This document shows positions 31,386 to 40,248 of a DNA stretch of 64,000 bases, in pieces. A program made the translations under genes and the position numbers. Each line of letters opens with the position of its first letter. The stretch's first letter is position 1. Source of the DNA: CAITJF01 sp032654645 (lineage in GTDB: Bacteria > Pseudomonadota > Gammaproteobacteria > Burkholderiales > Gallionellaceae); the NCBI GenBank assembly GCA_032654645.1, contig JAULAW010000015.1:186001-250000 (forward strand). The letters are read 5' to 3'. The notes below the pieces were generated by a model. That model was given only the letters and a program-made list of their open reading frames with translations, searched no databases and had not been told where the DNA came from.

Positions 31386-31771
31386 TTTTTATAAATCTCA
31401 TCAGGTGATTTAAGCACCGTATCGGTTTCTACCCATTGCCCGTTTTTCAAATGGCTGAAAAAGCAGCTTGCACGCCCGGTGTGACAGGCGATACCACCCA
31501 TCTGTTCCACTTGCAACAGCACCACGTCGCCGTCGCAATCGAGGCGGATTTCCTTTACCCGCTGGATGTGGCCGGATTCCTCCCCCTTGTGCCATAATTT
31601 TTTTCGCGAGCGCGACCAGTATACCGCCTCGCCGGCTTGGACGGTGCGCTTGAGTGCCTCGCGATCCATCCACGCCACCATCAGCACACGCCCGGTGGCG
31701 GCATCCTGCGCGATGGCGGGCACCAGCCCATCTTCCGCCCAGTTGACTTTGTTCAACCAGCTATCAGTCAT
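31382..31771 (-). CDS. hisI: Phosphoribosyl-AMP cyclohydrolase
   Basis: Third step of histidine synthesis, opening the adenine ring. Conserved parts are GLVPAIAQDAATGRVLMVAW, MDREALKRT, VYWSRSRKKLWHKGEESGH, and the metal-binding DCDGDVVLLQVEQMGGIACH, with the cysteine in ACHTGRASCF. The length of 129 is normal. A 143-bp gap separates it from hisF, unusually wide for this operon, and shows no gene or clear promoter. Confidence 0.96.
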   Translation of the reverse strand: MTDSWLNKVNWAEDGLVPAIAQDAATGRVLMVAWMDREALKRTVQAGEAVYWSRSRKKLWHKGEESGHIQRVKEIRLDCDGDVVLLQVEQMGGIACHTGRASCFFSHLKNGQWVETDTVLKSPDEIYKK

Positions 31772-31914
31772 AACACCCTTCGGGCAACTGCTGCGTTTAG
31801 TAATACTATGTCTAAAAACCGCTCGAAAGCCTCATGCATTAACCCATGATGCTCCAGTCTTTTGCAGCTTTTCTACTCGTCCGGCTTGAACTCGTAACGC
31901 TGTGCGAAGGGTTT

Positions 31915-32673
31915 TCATAGCCGCACCTCGATTCCATGTTGCGCCATGTACTGTTTGGCCTGTTGCACGCTGTATTCGCCATAATGAAAAATACTCGCCG
32001 CCAGCACCGCATCCGCACCGCCCAGTTTCACGCCATCCACGAGGTGTTGCAGATTGCCCACGCCGCCGCTGGCTATAACAGGAATTTCAAGCGCTTCGGT
32101 AACAGCATGGGTCAGAGCCAAATCAAAACCATTTTTTTGCCCGTCTCGATCCATACTGGTCAACAAAATTTCACCTGCGCCCAGATTCTGCATGTTTCTT
32201 GCCCATTCTACCGCGTCCAACCCGGTAGCTTTGCGTCCGCCATGAGTAAACACTTCCCAACGGCCCTGCTCGGTCTGCTTGGCGTCTATCGCCACCACGA
32301 TGCATTGCGACCCGTAGCGTGCTGCTGCATCGGCCACCAGTTGTGGATTAAGCACCGCCGAAGTATTGATGCTCACCTTGTCAGCGCCCGCATTCAGCAG
32401 GTTGCGCACGTCTTCCACCTGGCGCACCCCGCCACCGACGGTAAGGGGGATAAACACCTGTTCGGCCACCTGCTCGATGATTCGAAACAGGATGCCGCGA
32501 TCATCCGAACTGGCGGTGATGTCGAGGAAGGTAAGTTCGTCCGCGCCCTGTTCGTCGTAGCGGCGCGCGATTTCCACCGGGTCGCCCGCATCGCGCAACT
32601 CGACGAAGCTGATCCCCTTGACCACACGTCCGGCAGTGACATCCAGACAGGGGATGATACGTTTAGCGAGCAT
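31915..32673 (-). CDS. hisF: Imidazole glycerol phosphate synthase, cyclase subunit HisF
   Basis: With HisH it makes imidazole glycerol phosphate and AICAR. The (beta/alpha)8 barrel begins MLAKRIIPCLDVTAGRVVKG with the catalytic Asp in PCLD; the second is in LTSMDRDGQKNGFD. VGGGVRQVEDV and VIASGGVGN bind phosphate. The frame is open 12 codons further upstream, but the family start is at MLAKR. The 252-residue length is normal. Confidence 0.96.
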   Translation of the reverse strand: MLAKRIIPCLDVTAGRVVKGISFVELRDAGDPVEIARRYDEQGADELTFLDITASSDDRGILFRIIEQVAEQVFIPLTVGGGVRQVEDVRNLLNAGADKVSINTSAVLNPQLVADAAARYGSQCIVVAIDAKQTEQGRWEVFTHGGRKATGLDAVEWARNMQNLGAGEILLTSMDRDGQKNGFDLALTHAVTEALEIPVIASGGVGNLQHLVDGVKLGGADAVLAASIFHYGEYSVQQAKQYMAQHGIEVRL

Positions 32674-32718
32674 ATCGTGAAGGGAAAAAAGGGCTAAAGG
32701 GAAGGGCAAAACCTGCGC

Positions 32719-33477
32719 CTAAATCTTTATGCCCATTCCCTCCGTAAGCTGATCGGCCAGTGCCTGCGCCGGGGCGAATTCCAGAGTGCCTTCGTAGATG
32801 GCACGGCCAGTAATTGCTCCGGTGATACCCTCGGACTGCACCGCGCACAAAGCGCGCACATCATCAAGATTGGTAATGCCGCCGCTGGCGATTACTGGTA
32901 CATGCAGCGGGCCGGCCAGTTCGACCGTCGCCGGAATGTTCACACCTGACAGCATGCCGTCGCGGCCAATATCAGTGTATATGATGGCTTCCACGCCATA
33001 GCCTTCGAAGCGTTGCGCCAAATCGCCCACATCGTGCCCGGTGAGTTTCGACCAACCATCCACCGCCACCTTGCCACCCTTGGCATCCAGCCCCACCATG
33101 ATGTGGCCGGGAAAAGCATCGCAAGCCTCATGCAGGAAGCCCGGTACTTTCACCGCTGCGGTGCCAATGATGATGTAGGTCACCCCGATGTCTAGATAGC
33201 GTTCTATGGTTTCCAGATCGCGGATGCCTCCGCCGAGCTGCACCGGCACGTCCAGCCCTACTGCCTTAATGATACTGCGGACAGCGGCCTCATTTTTCGG
33301 CTTGCCGGCAAAGGCGCCGTTCAAATCCACCAGATGTAAACGGCGCGCGCCCTGAGCCAGCCAATGCTGCGCCATGGCAGCAGGGTCTTCGGAAAACACT
33401 GTTGCATCTTCCATCACCCCTTGTTTGAGGCGTACGCAATGTCCGTCTTTCAAATCAATCGCAGGAATAATCAGCAT
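32719..33477 (-). CDS. hisA: ProFAR isomerase HisA
   Basis: It isomerises ProFAR to PRFAR in histidine synthesis. The barrel begins MLIIPAIDLKDGHCVRLKQG with the catalytic Asp in AIDLKDG, and the second Asp lies in YTDIGRDGMLSG. QLGGGIRDLETIE and IASGGITNLDDV bind the two phosphates. The length is 252. It lies between hisH and hisF, with 45-base and 24-base gaps. Confidence 0.97.
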   Translation of the reverse strand: MLIIPAIDLKDGHCVRLKQGVMEDATVFSEDPAAMAQHWLAQGARRLHLVDLNGAFAGKPKNEAAVRSIIKAVGLDVPVQLGGGIRDLETIERYLDIGVTYIIIGTAAVKVPGFLHEACDAFPGHIMVGLDAKGGKVAVDGWSKLTGHDVGDLAQRFEGYGVEAIIYTDIGRDGMLSGVNIPATVELAGPLHVPVIASGGITNLDDVRALCAVQSEGITGAITGRAIYEGTLEFAPAQALADQLTEGMGIKI

Positions 33478-33501
33478 GGCAGCATTTAAATATAACGAGA
33501 A

Positions 33502-34218
33502 TTAAACAGGATTCCATTTTACAAAATTCCGCAGCAGGGCCAATCCGGCGCTTTGGCTTTTTTCCGGGTGGAACTGCACGGCGAACAAATTATCACGCGC
33601 TACGGCGCAAACGAAAGGTTGTGGGTAACAGCTGATAGCCTGCACCAGCGCATCATCCTGCGGTTGCACATAGTAACTGTGCACGAAATAAAACCGCGCG
33701 TCTTGTGGAATGCCTTGCCATAAGGGGTGTTCGGAGATACTCCCCCTCCCCAACCCTCCCCCAGAGGGAGAGGGGGCAACCGTCACCTCGCCCTGCGGGC
33801 GAGGTGAATTGTTTATTCTCTGCACCTGGTTCCAGCCCATGTGCGGCACCTTCAGCTTGTTGCCCTGAGCATCGCGCAGGTTGTTGGCGAAGCGCACCAC
33901 CTTGCCAGACAGAACTCCAAGCCCCGGAATATCTCCCTCATCACTATGCTCAAACAACATTTGCAGGCCGATGCAGATGCCCAGAAAAGGCTTGTTACGC
34001 GCCGCCTCCAGCACCGCCGCGCGCAGTCCGCGCGCATCCAGTTCGCGCATACAGTCCGGCATCGCGCCTTGGCCTGGAAACACCACACGCGCCGCCTTCG
34101 CAACTTCGTGCGGTTCATTAGTCACTACAATGGAAGCATCCGGTGCCACTGTGCGCAATGCCTGCTGCACCGAACGCAAGTTCCCCATGCCGTAGTCTAC
34201 AACCGCGATATCCACCAT
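33502..34218 (-). CDS. hisH: Imidazole glycerol phosphate synthase, glutaminase subunit HisH, with REP insertion
   Basis: The class I glutamine amidotransferase that feeds ammonia to HisF. The nucleophile Cys is in KPFLGICIGLQML; the His-Glu pair is in FAVQFHPEKSQ. It begins VDIAVVDYGMGNLRSV and has PHMGWNQV and FYFVHSYYV. At 238 residues it is about 25 longer than usual. The excess lies between MGWNQVQ and EHPLWQGIP and reads NNSPRPQGEVTVAPSPSGGG, then LGRGSIS. It is encoded by two REP-type palindromes. The insert is in a surface region outside the catalytic residues, so activity may be kept. Confidence 0.95.
   Translation of the reverse strand: MVDIAVVDYGMGNLRSVQQALRTVAPDASIVVTNEPHEVAKAARVVFPGQGAMPDCMRELDARGLRAAVLEAARNKPFLGICIGLQMLFEHSDEGDIPGLGVLSGKVVRFANNLRDAQGNKLKVPHMGWNQVQRINNSPRPQGEVTVAPSPSGGGLGRGSISEHPLWQGIPQDARFYFVHSYYVQPQDDALVQAISCYPQPFVCAVARDNLFAVQFHPEKSQSAGLALLRNFVKWNPV
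33740..33806. repeat. Two REP-type palindromes inside hisH
   Basis: The first has CCCCCTCCCCAACCCTCCC on the left and GGGAGAGGGGG on the right. The second is CACCTCGCCC/GGGCGAGGTG around TGC (33784-33806). Together they add about 25 in-frame codons to hisH. Confidence 0.75.
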
Positions 34219-34235
34219 GATTATTTGCTGTTTTG

Positions 34236-34823
34236 CTACAAAACACCCTTGGTAGATGGCATCATCCCTGCCATACGCGGATCAACCTCCAGCGCCACAC
34301 GCAGGGCACGCCCGAATGCCTTGAACACAGTTTCTGCCTGATGGTGCGCATTGTCTCCCGCCAGATTGTCGATGTGCAGCGTCACCAGCGCGTGATTGAC
34401 GAAGCCCTGGAAAAATTCGCGCACCAGATCCACGTCAAATTCACCCACATTGGAGCGCATAAAATTCACGTTGAACACCAGGCCGGGGCGTCCTGAAATA
34501 TCCAGCACCACACGTGACAATGCCTCATCCAATGGCACATAGGCATGTCCGTAGCGGCGCAAACCTTTCTTGTCACCCACTGCCTGGTTGAATGCCTGTC
34601 CAAGCGTGATGCCAATGTCTTCGACAGTGTGATGCGCGTCGATGTGCAGATCGCCCTTGGCGATTATTTCCAGATCAACCATGCCGTGACGCACAACCTG
34701 GTCGAGCATGTGATCGAGAAACGGCAGGCCGGTGTCGAACTTGGCCTTGCCGCTGCCGTCCAAATCCAGTTTGACGCTAATCTGGGTTTCCAGGGTGTTG
34801 CGGGTTACTTGCGCACTACGCAT
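34236..34823 (-). CDS. hisB: Imidazoleglycerol-phosphate dehydratase
   Basis: It dehydrates imidazole glycerol phosphate to imidazole acetol phosphate with two manganese ions. The 195-residue monofunctional form lacks the phosphatase domain of E. coli HisB. Metal-binding motifs are FLDHMLDQVVRHG, DLHIDAHHTVEDIGI, HALVTLHIDNLAGDNAHHQA and ESxFKAF-like ETVFKAFGRAL. It lies between hisC and hisH, with gaps of 42 and 17 bases. Confidence 0.97.
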   Translation of the reverse strand: MRSAQVTRNTLETQISVKLDLDGSGKAKFDTGLPFLDHMLDQVVRHGMVDLEIIAKGDLHIDAHHTVEDIGITLGQAFNQAVGDKKGLRRYGHAYVPLDEALSRVVLDISGRPGLVFNVNFMRSNVGEFDVDLVREFFQGFVNHALVTLHIDNLAGDNAHHQAETVFKAFGRALRVALEVDPRMAGMMPSTKGVL

Positions 34824-34865
34824 GTTTCGTCCTGAACAAATTAATCCTGAGAAAAGCAGCCGTGG

Positions 34866-35969
34866 CTAAATTCCATTTTTAGATTGATGAATACTTTCCT
34901 GCAACGCCCGGATGAACAGCTCGTTCTCATCCGGCGTGCCCACCGTGACACGCAGGCAGTCAGCCAAGGCAGTGTGTGCACCATTCATGTTCTTGATTAA
35001 CACGCCGCGTTGCTTCAGCCCCTCAAACACCTTACCGGCGTGTGCCACATGAAACAAAATAAAATTAGCCTCACTCGGATACGCCCGAACATCCACCGTC
35101 CCGACCAAGCGCTCGTACAGCCATGCTCGATCCTGCTTGATTTGTTCTGCCTGCTGCAACAGTACGTTGTGGTTCTGTAATAATTTTTCTGCCACCAGTT
35201 GCGTCAGCACACCGATATTATACGGCAAGCGCAGCTTTTCCAACTGCGCCAGCCATACCGGACTCCCCGCCAGAAAACCCAGCCGCAAACCGGCCATGCC
35301 GAGCTTGGAAAAAGTGCGCATCACCAGCAAATTGGGGTAGCGTGCCAGCATGGGGATGAAGCTGGCGCTGGCAAAAGCGTAATAGGCTTCGTCTACCACC
35401 ACCAAGCCGGGCGCATCCGCGATAATTTGCGTAATAGCGTCAGCATCGAACAGGTTGCCGCTGGGGTTGTTCGGATAGGCGAGGAACACCAGCGCGGGTT
35501 GATGGCACTCCATGGCAGACAGCATGGCAGGCAAGTCCAGCGCGAAATCTTCCGCCAGCGGCACACCGACATACTGCATACCGGCGAAGGCCGCGATCAT
35601 CTTGTACATCACGAATGACGGCTCGACGCTTAGCAACGTAGCGCCCGGCTTGGCGAGCGCCAGCGCCAACAACTGAATGATCTCATCCGAGCCGTTGCCC
35701 AGCAATAATTCCACACCTTGCACTATACCGGCTGCGGCGCGGATTTTTTCTTTCAGGCGCTGTGCCCCGGCATCCGGATAGCGGTTGATGGCGGAGTCCG
35801 CCACCAAGCGGGCGATCTCTTCGCGTAGTTGCAACGGCAGCGGATAGGGGTTTTCCATTGCATCCAGCTTAACCATGCCATTGCTGGACGGTACTTGATA
35901 GGCACTCAGGGCAAGCACCTCCTCACGGAGCAAGCGCTCGGGCGTTGCAGTAATACATGTGGGATGCAT
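34866..35969 (-). CDS. hisC: Histidinol-phosphate aminotransferase
   Basis: A PLP aminotransferase of 367 residues converting imidazole acetol phosphate to histidinol phosphate. Recognisable parts are LDAMENPYPLP, LLGNGSDEIIQLL, LVVVDEAYYAFA and the PLP-lysine region RTFSKLGMAGLRLGFL. It is the first histidine gene in the run. hisG and hisD, which precede hisC in many relatives, are not upstream; a 250-bp spacer and erpA are. The histidine promoter should lie in that spacer but none is obvious. Confidence 0.95.
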   Translation of the reverse strand: MHPTCITATPERLLREEVLALSAYQVPSSNGMVKLDAMENPYPLPLQLREEIARLVADSAINRYPDAGAQRLKEKIRAAAGIVQGVELLLGNGSDEIIQLLALALAKPGATLLSVEPSFVMYKMIAAFAGMQYVGVPLAEDFALDLPAMLSAMECHQPALVFLAYPNNPSGNLFDADAITQIIADAPGLVVVDEAYYAFASASFIPMLARYPNLLVMRTFSKLGMAGLRLGFLAGSPVWLAQLEKLRLPYNIGVLTQLVAEKLLQNHNVLLQQAEQIKQDRAWLYERLVGTVDVRAYPSEANFILFHVAHAGKVFEGLKQRGVLIKNMNGAHTALADCLRVTVGTPDENELFIRALQESIHQSKNGI

Positions 35970-36170
35970 GGGTTATTGGTGCTCGAAAACAGCGGTATTT
36001 TATACTAATCACACCGCAGTCTGGGGCAATTCCTGCCAAACGATAAAATTACCCAAAAAACCTCAGATACAAGCCATTGAGCGCACAGAGATGATGCGGA
36101 TTCCATATGTTGTTGCGCGCAGCCGATAGTTTTTTCCTGTGGCATCTGCGGCGACTACTTATTCTGGAAT

Positions 36171-36198
36171 CAAAAAAACGGGGCGTGGTGCGCCCCGT
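36171..36198 (-). terminator. Rho-independent terminator of erpA
   Basis: On the minus strand, ACGGGGCG pairs with CGCCCCGT around CACCA, followed by TTTTTTT. It lies directly after the erpA stop and separates the erpA-bactofilin-argC transcript from the his genes. Confidence 0.9.
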
Positions 36199-36220
36199 CG
36201 CTTTCAAACCGACCGATCAG

Positions 36221-36571
36221 TCAAACCGAGAACGATGAGCCACAACCACAAGTTGTGGTGGCGCCCGGGTTTTTGATAACGAACTGCGAACCTTCCAAGC
36301 CTTCCTGATAGTCAATTTCTGCGCCAACCAGATACTGGAAGCTCATAGGGTCAATCAGCAACTGCACACCGTTCTTGTTCAAAACGGTGTCGTCTTCATT
36401 TGTGACCTCGTCAAATGTGAAGCCATACTGGAAGCCGGAACATCCGCCACCGCTGACAAATACGCGCAGCTTGAGATCGGCGTTTCCTTCTTCATCAATT
36501 AATTGCTTTACCTTGTTGGCCGCATTGTCGGTAAAGATCAACGGGTCTTGCATTTCTGTCACTGCATTCAT
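36221..36571 (-). CDS. erpA: Iron-sulfur cluster insertion protein ErpA
   Basis: An A-type carrier delivering Fe-S clusters to targets such as isoprenoid enzymes. The three cluster cysteines are in VFVSGGGCSGFQYGF and the terminal CGCGSSFSV. The 116-residue length fits. It lies downstream of argC, DUF6776 and bactofilin genes, an arrangement seen in many betaproteobacteria. A strong terminator follows. Confidence 0.96.
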   Translation of the reverse strand: MNAVTEMQDPLIFTDNAANKVKQLIDEEGNADLKLRVFVSGGGCSGFQYGFTFDEVTNEDDTVLNKNGVQLLIDPMSFQYLVGAEIDYQEGLEGSQFVIKNPGATTTCGCGSSFSV

Positions 36572-36590
36572 GTTTCGCTCCTAAAAATAA

Positions 36591-36998
36591 TTATTCGGCA
36601 CTGCTCAGCTTGAACGCCACCACCTTATCCGATTCCGCGTCTGACAAATGAATGAGCCTGCCTTCGACTATGGCGCCCAACTGGATTTCCAGTGTCTTGT
36701 AATGAACATCACCTATGACCTTGGCCTTGCTTTGCAGTTCCAAGTACTCAGCCGCATGTGCTGATCCCTCCACCACACCGTTCGCTACAAGGTGTGTCGC
36801 TTTGATTTCGCCGTTGACACGCCCATGTTCGCTCAATACCAGTGTGCTGGGCTTGCCCGGTACGGCAATAACGTTGCCATTAACTTCGCCATCTATACGC
36901 AACCCGCCGTTGAAGCTGAGATTGCCATCTATCCTGGTCCCAGCACCAATCAATGAATCAATGTTGGTTTGTGGTTTGCTGTGTCGCTTACTAAACAT
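36591..36998 (-). CDS. Bactofilin
   Basis: A polymer-forming cytoskeletal protein. The central DUF583 beta-helix is visible as repeating hydrophobic-glycine strands: SLIGAGTRIDGNLSFNGGLR, IDGEVNGNV, HGRVNGEIKATHLVANGVVE, KAKVIGDVHYKTLEI. The flanking ends are short and polar. I chose MFSKRHSK because GGAGGAAGC lies directly before that ATG; the frame is open five codons further. It lies 14 bases after the DUF6776 stop. Confidence 0.92.
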   Translation of the reverse strand: MFSKRHSKPQTNIDSLIGAGTRIDGNLSFNGGLRIDGEVNGNVIAVPGKPSTLVLSEHGRVNGEIKATHLVANGVVEGSAHAAEYLELQSKAKVIGDVHYKTLEIQLGAIVEGRLIHLSDAESDKVVAFKLSSAE

Positions 36999-37012
36999 GC
37001 TTCCTCCATCTT

Positions 37013-37759
37013 TCAAGACAGGCTGACATTCTGCTTGGCTTTCGGCTCACTCTCTCCGTTTTCAAAAATCCGTATCTGGACACTCTCGACCGCCATGTCC
37101 GGAGGTAACCGGAAACTGTGCTCGATGCGTTGATAATACTTGAAATTAAGCTTATATGCAGCATCTTCAGCCGCCATTTCTTCCTGCGGAAATACTACTA
37201 CGGATTTTTTTCCGTTTTGCTGCGTATTAACCAGCAATTGCAAATAGCCCTGAAATTCTTTCGCGCGCTGTTGCCCGCTTCGTACCAGCAGCAGGCGATA
37301 GCGGTATTCGCCGGGCAATGTATCGTGTTCAATTTTGAAGCGCTGTATGGACAGCTCACCCCCACGCGCGCCGGATAAAGATAAATTCTGAAAAAAAGCC
37401 AAGTCTTCCTGAATACGGACATATTCCTCATTCAACACTTTCAGTTGCTTTGATGTTTCAAGATTTGCCGCATGTTCTATTTGTGCCTGCCGCTCATAGG
37501 ATGCCGTCTGGCTGACCAACTTGGAGTTTTCGTCTTTCAAGGTGGTGATTTGCTCCCTCAGATTGGACAATTCACTCTCTGCCTTCCCACGATGAAAACC
37601 GGCAAGCGCCAGGCCGGTATCGTAAGCCCACCATACCGCCCAGCCAGCCAGCAACAAAAAAGGCAATGTGATTGCCCAACGCACATACCACGGCACATGC
37701 GGCCGCACTGCCAAGCGTGGCGCTGCTATGCTGAATTTTCGTTTGAATTTGCGCAACAC
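37013..37759 (-). CDS. DUF6776-type membrane protein with coiled coil
   Basis: The 248-residue protein has a basic cytoplasmic start, one membrane helix (WAITLPFLLLAGWAVWWAYD, about 29-48), and a long coiled coil (ESELSNLREQITTLKDENSK onward, about 60-120). A C-terminal beta-rich domain with SIQRFKIEHD and YRLLLVRSGQQRAKEFQG follows. It faces the periplasm. The family is unnamed beyond its DUF. Its constant place next to bactofilin suggests an envelope role, possibly anchoring the bactofilin filament, but this is inference only. Confidence 0.75.
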   Translation of the reverse strand: MLRKFKRKFSIAAPRLAVRPHVPWYVRWAITLPFLLLAGWAVWWAYDTGLALAGFHRGKAESELSNLREQITTLKDENSKLVSQTASYERQAQIEHAANLETSKQLKVLNEEYVRIQEDLAFFQNLSLSGARGGELSIQRFKIEHDTLPGEYRYRLLLVRSGQQRAKEFQGYLQLLVNTQQNGKKSVVVFPQEEMAAEDAAYKLNFKYYQRIEHSFRLPPDMAVESVQIRIFENGESEPKAKQNVSLS

Positions 37760-37760
37760 G

Positions 37761-38789
37761 CTAGGGCATCAATGGAATGTTGATCAATGCTGTGGTTTCG
37801 GGTAAGCCGAACATGATATTCATATTCTGCACCGCTTGACCAGCCGCACCCTTGACCAGGTTGTCGATCACCGCCAGCACCACCACGGTATTCCCCTGCT
37901 GCGGGCGGTGAACTGCTATGCGACAGTGGTTTGCGCCGCGCACCGAACGGGTCTCGGGGTGGCTGTTGGCAGGCATCACGTCCACAAAAGCTTCGCCACT
38001 ATAGCGCTGCTCGAAAAGTGCCTGCAAATCCGCATCGCGCTCCATGCGCGCATACAGAGTGGCATGGATACCGCGTATCATCGGTGTCAAATGCGGCACG
38101 AAGGTCAGGCCCACCTCGTGCTGCGCTACCCGAGCCAACCCCTGCCTGATTTCCGGCAAATGGCGGTGCCCCGGCACTCCGTATGCTTTGAAATTATCCG
38201 CCGCCTCGGAAAACAGTGAGCCGATCTCTGCCTTGCGCCCCGCTCCGGACACACCGGATTTCGCGTCGGCAATCAGCCCGGTCGTGTCCACCAACCCGGC
38301 TTCCAGCAGCGGGATAAAGCCGAGTTGCACTGCCGTCGGATAACAACCGGGATTGGCCACCAACCGCGCTTTCCTGATCCGCTCGCGGTTAACCTCCGGC
38401 AAGCCATATACCGCTTCGGCGACCAGGTCTGGGCAGGCGTGGATCATGCCATACCATTTTTCCCACGCGGCTACGTCCTGAATACGGAAGTCCGCCGCCA
38501 AGTCGATTACCCGCACCCCCGCGTCAAGCAAGGTGCGCGCCTGCTGCATGGCGATACCGTTGGGAGTGGCGAAAAACACTAAATCGCATTGATCCAGATG
38601 CGCTTCATCCGGATGGGAAAAACACAAGTCCACATAGCCGCGCAAACTGGGAAACATCTGGCTGACTGGCGTGCCCGCATCGGCGCGCGAGGTAATGGCG
38701 TGCAGCTCCGCCTGCGGGTGCTGGGCCAACAAGCGCAACAGTTCTACCCCCGTATAACCTGTACCCCCTACGATGCCGATCTTAATCAC
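37761..38789 (-). CDS. argC: N-acetyl-gamma-glutamyl-phosphate reductase
   Basis: Third step of arginine synthesis, reducing N-acetylglutamyl phosphate to the semialdehyde with NADPH. The Rossmann motif is IKIGIVGGTGYTGVELLRLL. The active Cys is in VANPGCYPTAVQLG and the conserved His in YGVPGHRHLPEI. The start is either this GTG (family-like MIKIGIVGG, GGGAG upstream) or ATG at 38807, which adds MGREQD and has GAGGA upstream. An IS4-family element now ends about 20 bases before that ATG, separating argC from rpsI. Confidence 0.95.
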   Translation of the reverse strand: MIKIGIVGGTGYTGVELLRLLAQHPQAELHAITSRADAGTPVSQMFPSLRGYVDLCFSHPDEAHLDQCDLVFFATPNGIAMQQARTLLDAGVRVIDLAADFRIQDVAAWEKWYGMIHACPDLVAEAVYGLPEVNRERIRKARLVANPGCYPTAVQLGFIPLLEAGLVDTTGLIADAKSGVSGAGRKAEIGSLFSEAADNFKAYGVPGHRHLPEIRQGLARVAQHEVGLTFVPHLTPMIRGIHATLYARMERDADLQALFEQRYSGEAFVDVMPANSHPETRSVRGANHCRIAVHRPQQGNTVVVLAVIDNLVKGAAGQAVQNMNIMFGLPETTALINIPLMP

Positions 38790-38820
38790 ATCTTGCTCCC
38801 GACCCATCCGATAATTTCCT

Positions 38821-40171
38821 CGGTCGAATCACTGCTGTCCGGTTAAAAACCGAACAAATTTAATTGGTTATGCATGGGGTCAGGTTCGGAAATGTAACTG
38901 CCCCCCGCGAAAGCTTGAGATAGCGGGGTTTTCTCGAAAACGGAGACCGACAATATCTGTAGCAAAGTGTAAAGCGAGGCATCAATTTGTAACTCCTTTT
39001 TAACAACGGCAATCAGCACGTAGGTGGCGATGGCGCACCAGATTTGCGTCTTCACCGCATTCTCGCTGTTGCCAATAAAACGTTTGATACGCAGATGCTG
39101 CTTGATCCATTTGAAAAACAATTCGACTTGCCATCGCTGCTTGTACAGCGCGGCGATGGTCAACGCGGGCAACGTCGTATTGTTGGTCAGGAACACCAAC
39201 GTCTTGCCGGTTTCCGGGTCTTTGAAACGGACGCGCCGCAACTGTTCCGGGTAGCCTTTCTGGGTGTAAAAACCATCCAGCGCGATGAGTTGGTCGCAGA
39301 TTATTCCCGTGCTTCGATCCGCCTTCATCGAGCGCACCCTGTGAGCGTTCATGCCCCGTTTCGCGCGGGTCACGAAGAACGCGCCCGCCTGGTGGAGCGC
39401 GAACAGCCTGGCGAAGTCGAGGTAGCCACGATCCATCACATAAAACGCCCCCGCTTCGATGGGCAAAGTATCCAGAACGTTGACATCGCCCATCTTGCCG
39501 TCGGAAATGTGGATGAATGCCGGGATGTTGCCGCGCAAGTCCAGCAGCGTATGCATCTTGACCGCCGCTTTGGTAGAACGAAACGGCGCCCATGGAAAAA
39601 GCGACAGGCACAGGTCGATGGTCGTCGCATCCAAGGCGTAGACCGTGTTGTCGAGATCGATGCCAAAGCTGTCCTTGCAATAAAGCTTGCGCGCACGGCG
39701 GATAAGCACCATCGCCAAGTCTTCCCATATATGCCAGTCGCGCCCTTCGTTGGCATCGGCCAGCGTCGAACGTTTGACTGGCGTGCGAAAGCCCATGCCG
39801 TAAAGCTTCTTCTGGTTGGACAGCAAACAGATTTCGATGTCGCGCAGACTCTCGCGATAAGTCAGTTGCGCGAAGGCCATGGCGCGGAATTGCTCGGTGC
39901 AATTCAAGACGCGCACGCCGGAATCGCCGCCACGGCGCTCGACAATTCGCGCGAAGCTGGTCCACGGCACAAACTCCATGAGTTGCGCGAACAACGTCTT
40001 GCCCAAGTTCATAGCTCACCTCCAGAGAAATTGATCTCTGGAAGTTACTCGAACCTGAATGTGAGAAAACTGATTTCAAATCGGCACCAAAATATTTTCT
40101 CTGTAACCCGCATAAATACTGGGCTTCACGCTGTCGATACCCAATTTAACCGGACACCAGTGCGGTCGAAT
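38821..40171. mobile_element. Complete IS4-family insertion sequence with target duplication
   Basis: The element runs 38830-40162 (1333 bp). Its 18-bp inverted ends, CACTGCTGTCCGGTTAAA on the left and the inverse of CACTGGTGTCCGGTTAAA on the right (40145-40162), match at 17 of 18 bases. CGGTCGAAT is directly repeated on both sides (38821-38829 and 40163-40171), a 9-bp target duplication. It carries one intact transposase. The clean ends and duplication indicate a recent insertion between rpsI and argC. Confidence 0.93.
38843..40012 (-). CDS. IS4-family transposase
   Basis: The 389-residue DDE transposase appears complete. First Asp in YALDATTIDLCLSLFPW, second in FYVMDRGYLDFARLF. The IS4 signature Y-x2-R-x3-E-x6-K is YKQRWQVELFFKWIK. 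An N-terminal DUF4372-like segment (FAQLMEFVPWTSFARIV) and DUF4372-type RVLNCTEQFRAMAFAQLTYR precede it. The stop codon lies within the left inverted repeat, and the start about 150 bases inside the right end. Long open frames on the opposite strand are shadows. Confidence 0.95.
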   Translation of the reverse strand: MNLGKTLFAQLMEFVPWTSFARIVERRGGDSGVRVLNCTEQFRAMAFAQLTYRESLRDIEICLLSNQKKLYGMGFRTPVKRSTLADANEGRDWHIWEDLAMVLIRRARKLYCKDSFGIDLDNTVYALDATTIDLCLSLFPWAPFRSTKAAVKMHTLLDLRGNIPAFIHISDGKMGDVNVLDTLPIEAGAFYVMDRGYLDFARLFALHQAGAFFVTRAKRGMNAHRVRSMKADRSTGIICDQLIALDGFYTQKGYPEQLRRVRFKDPETGKTLVFLTNNTTLPALTIAALYKQRWQVELFFKWIKQHLRIKRFIGNSENAVKTQIWCAIATYVLIAVVKKELQIDASLYTLLQILSVSVFEKTPLSQAFAGGSYISEPDPMHNQLNLFGF

Positions 40172-40187
40172 AATACATTGGAAATGG

Positions 40188-40211
40188 AAAAGCCGCCCGA
40201 AGGCGGCTTTT
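40188..40211 (-). terminator. Terminator of rplM-rpsI
   Basis: AAAAGCCGCC pairs with GGCGGCTTTT around a 4-base loop, giving a U-rich 3' arm on the minus transcript. It lies between rpsI and the IS element, so ribosomal transcription probably stops before the insertion. Confidence 0.8.
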
Positions 40212-40248
40212 CCCAACACTCCCAGCCAGCCCTTCCTCAGGGACAAGC

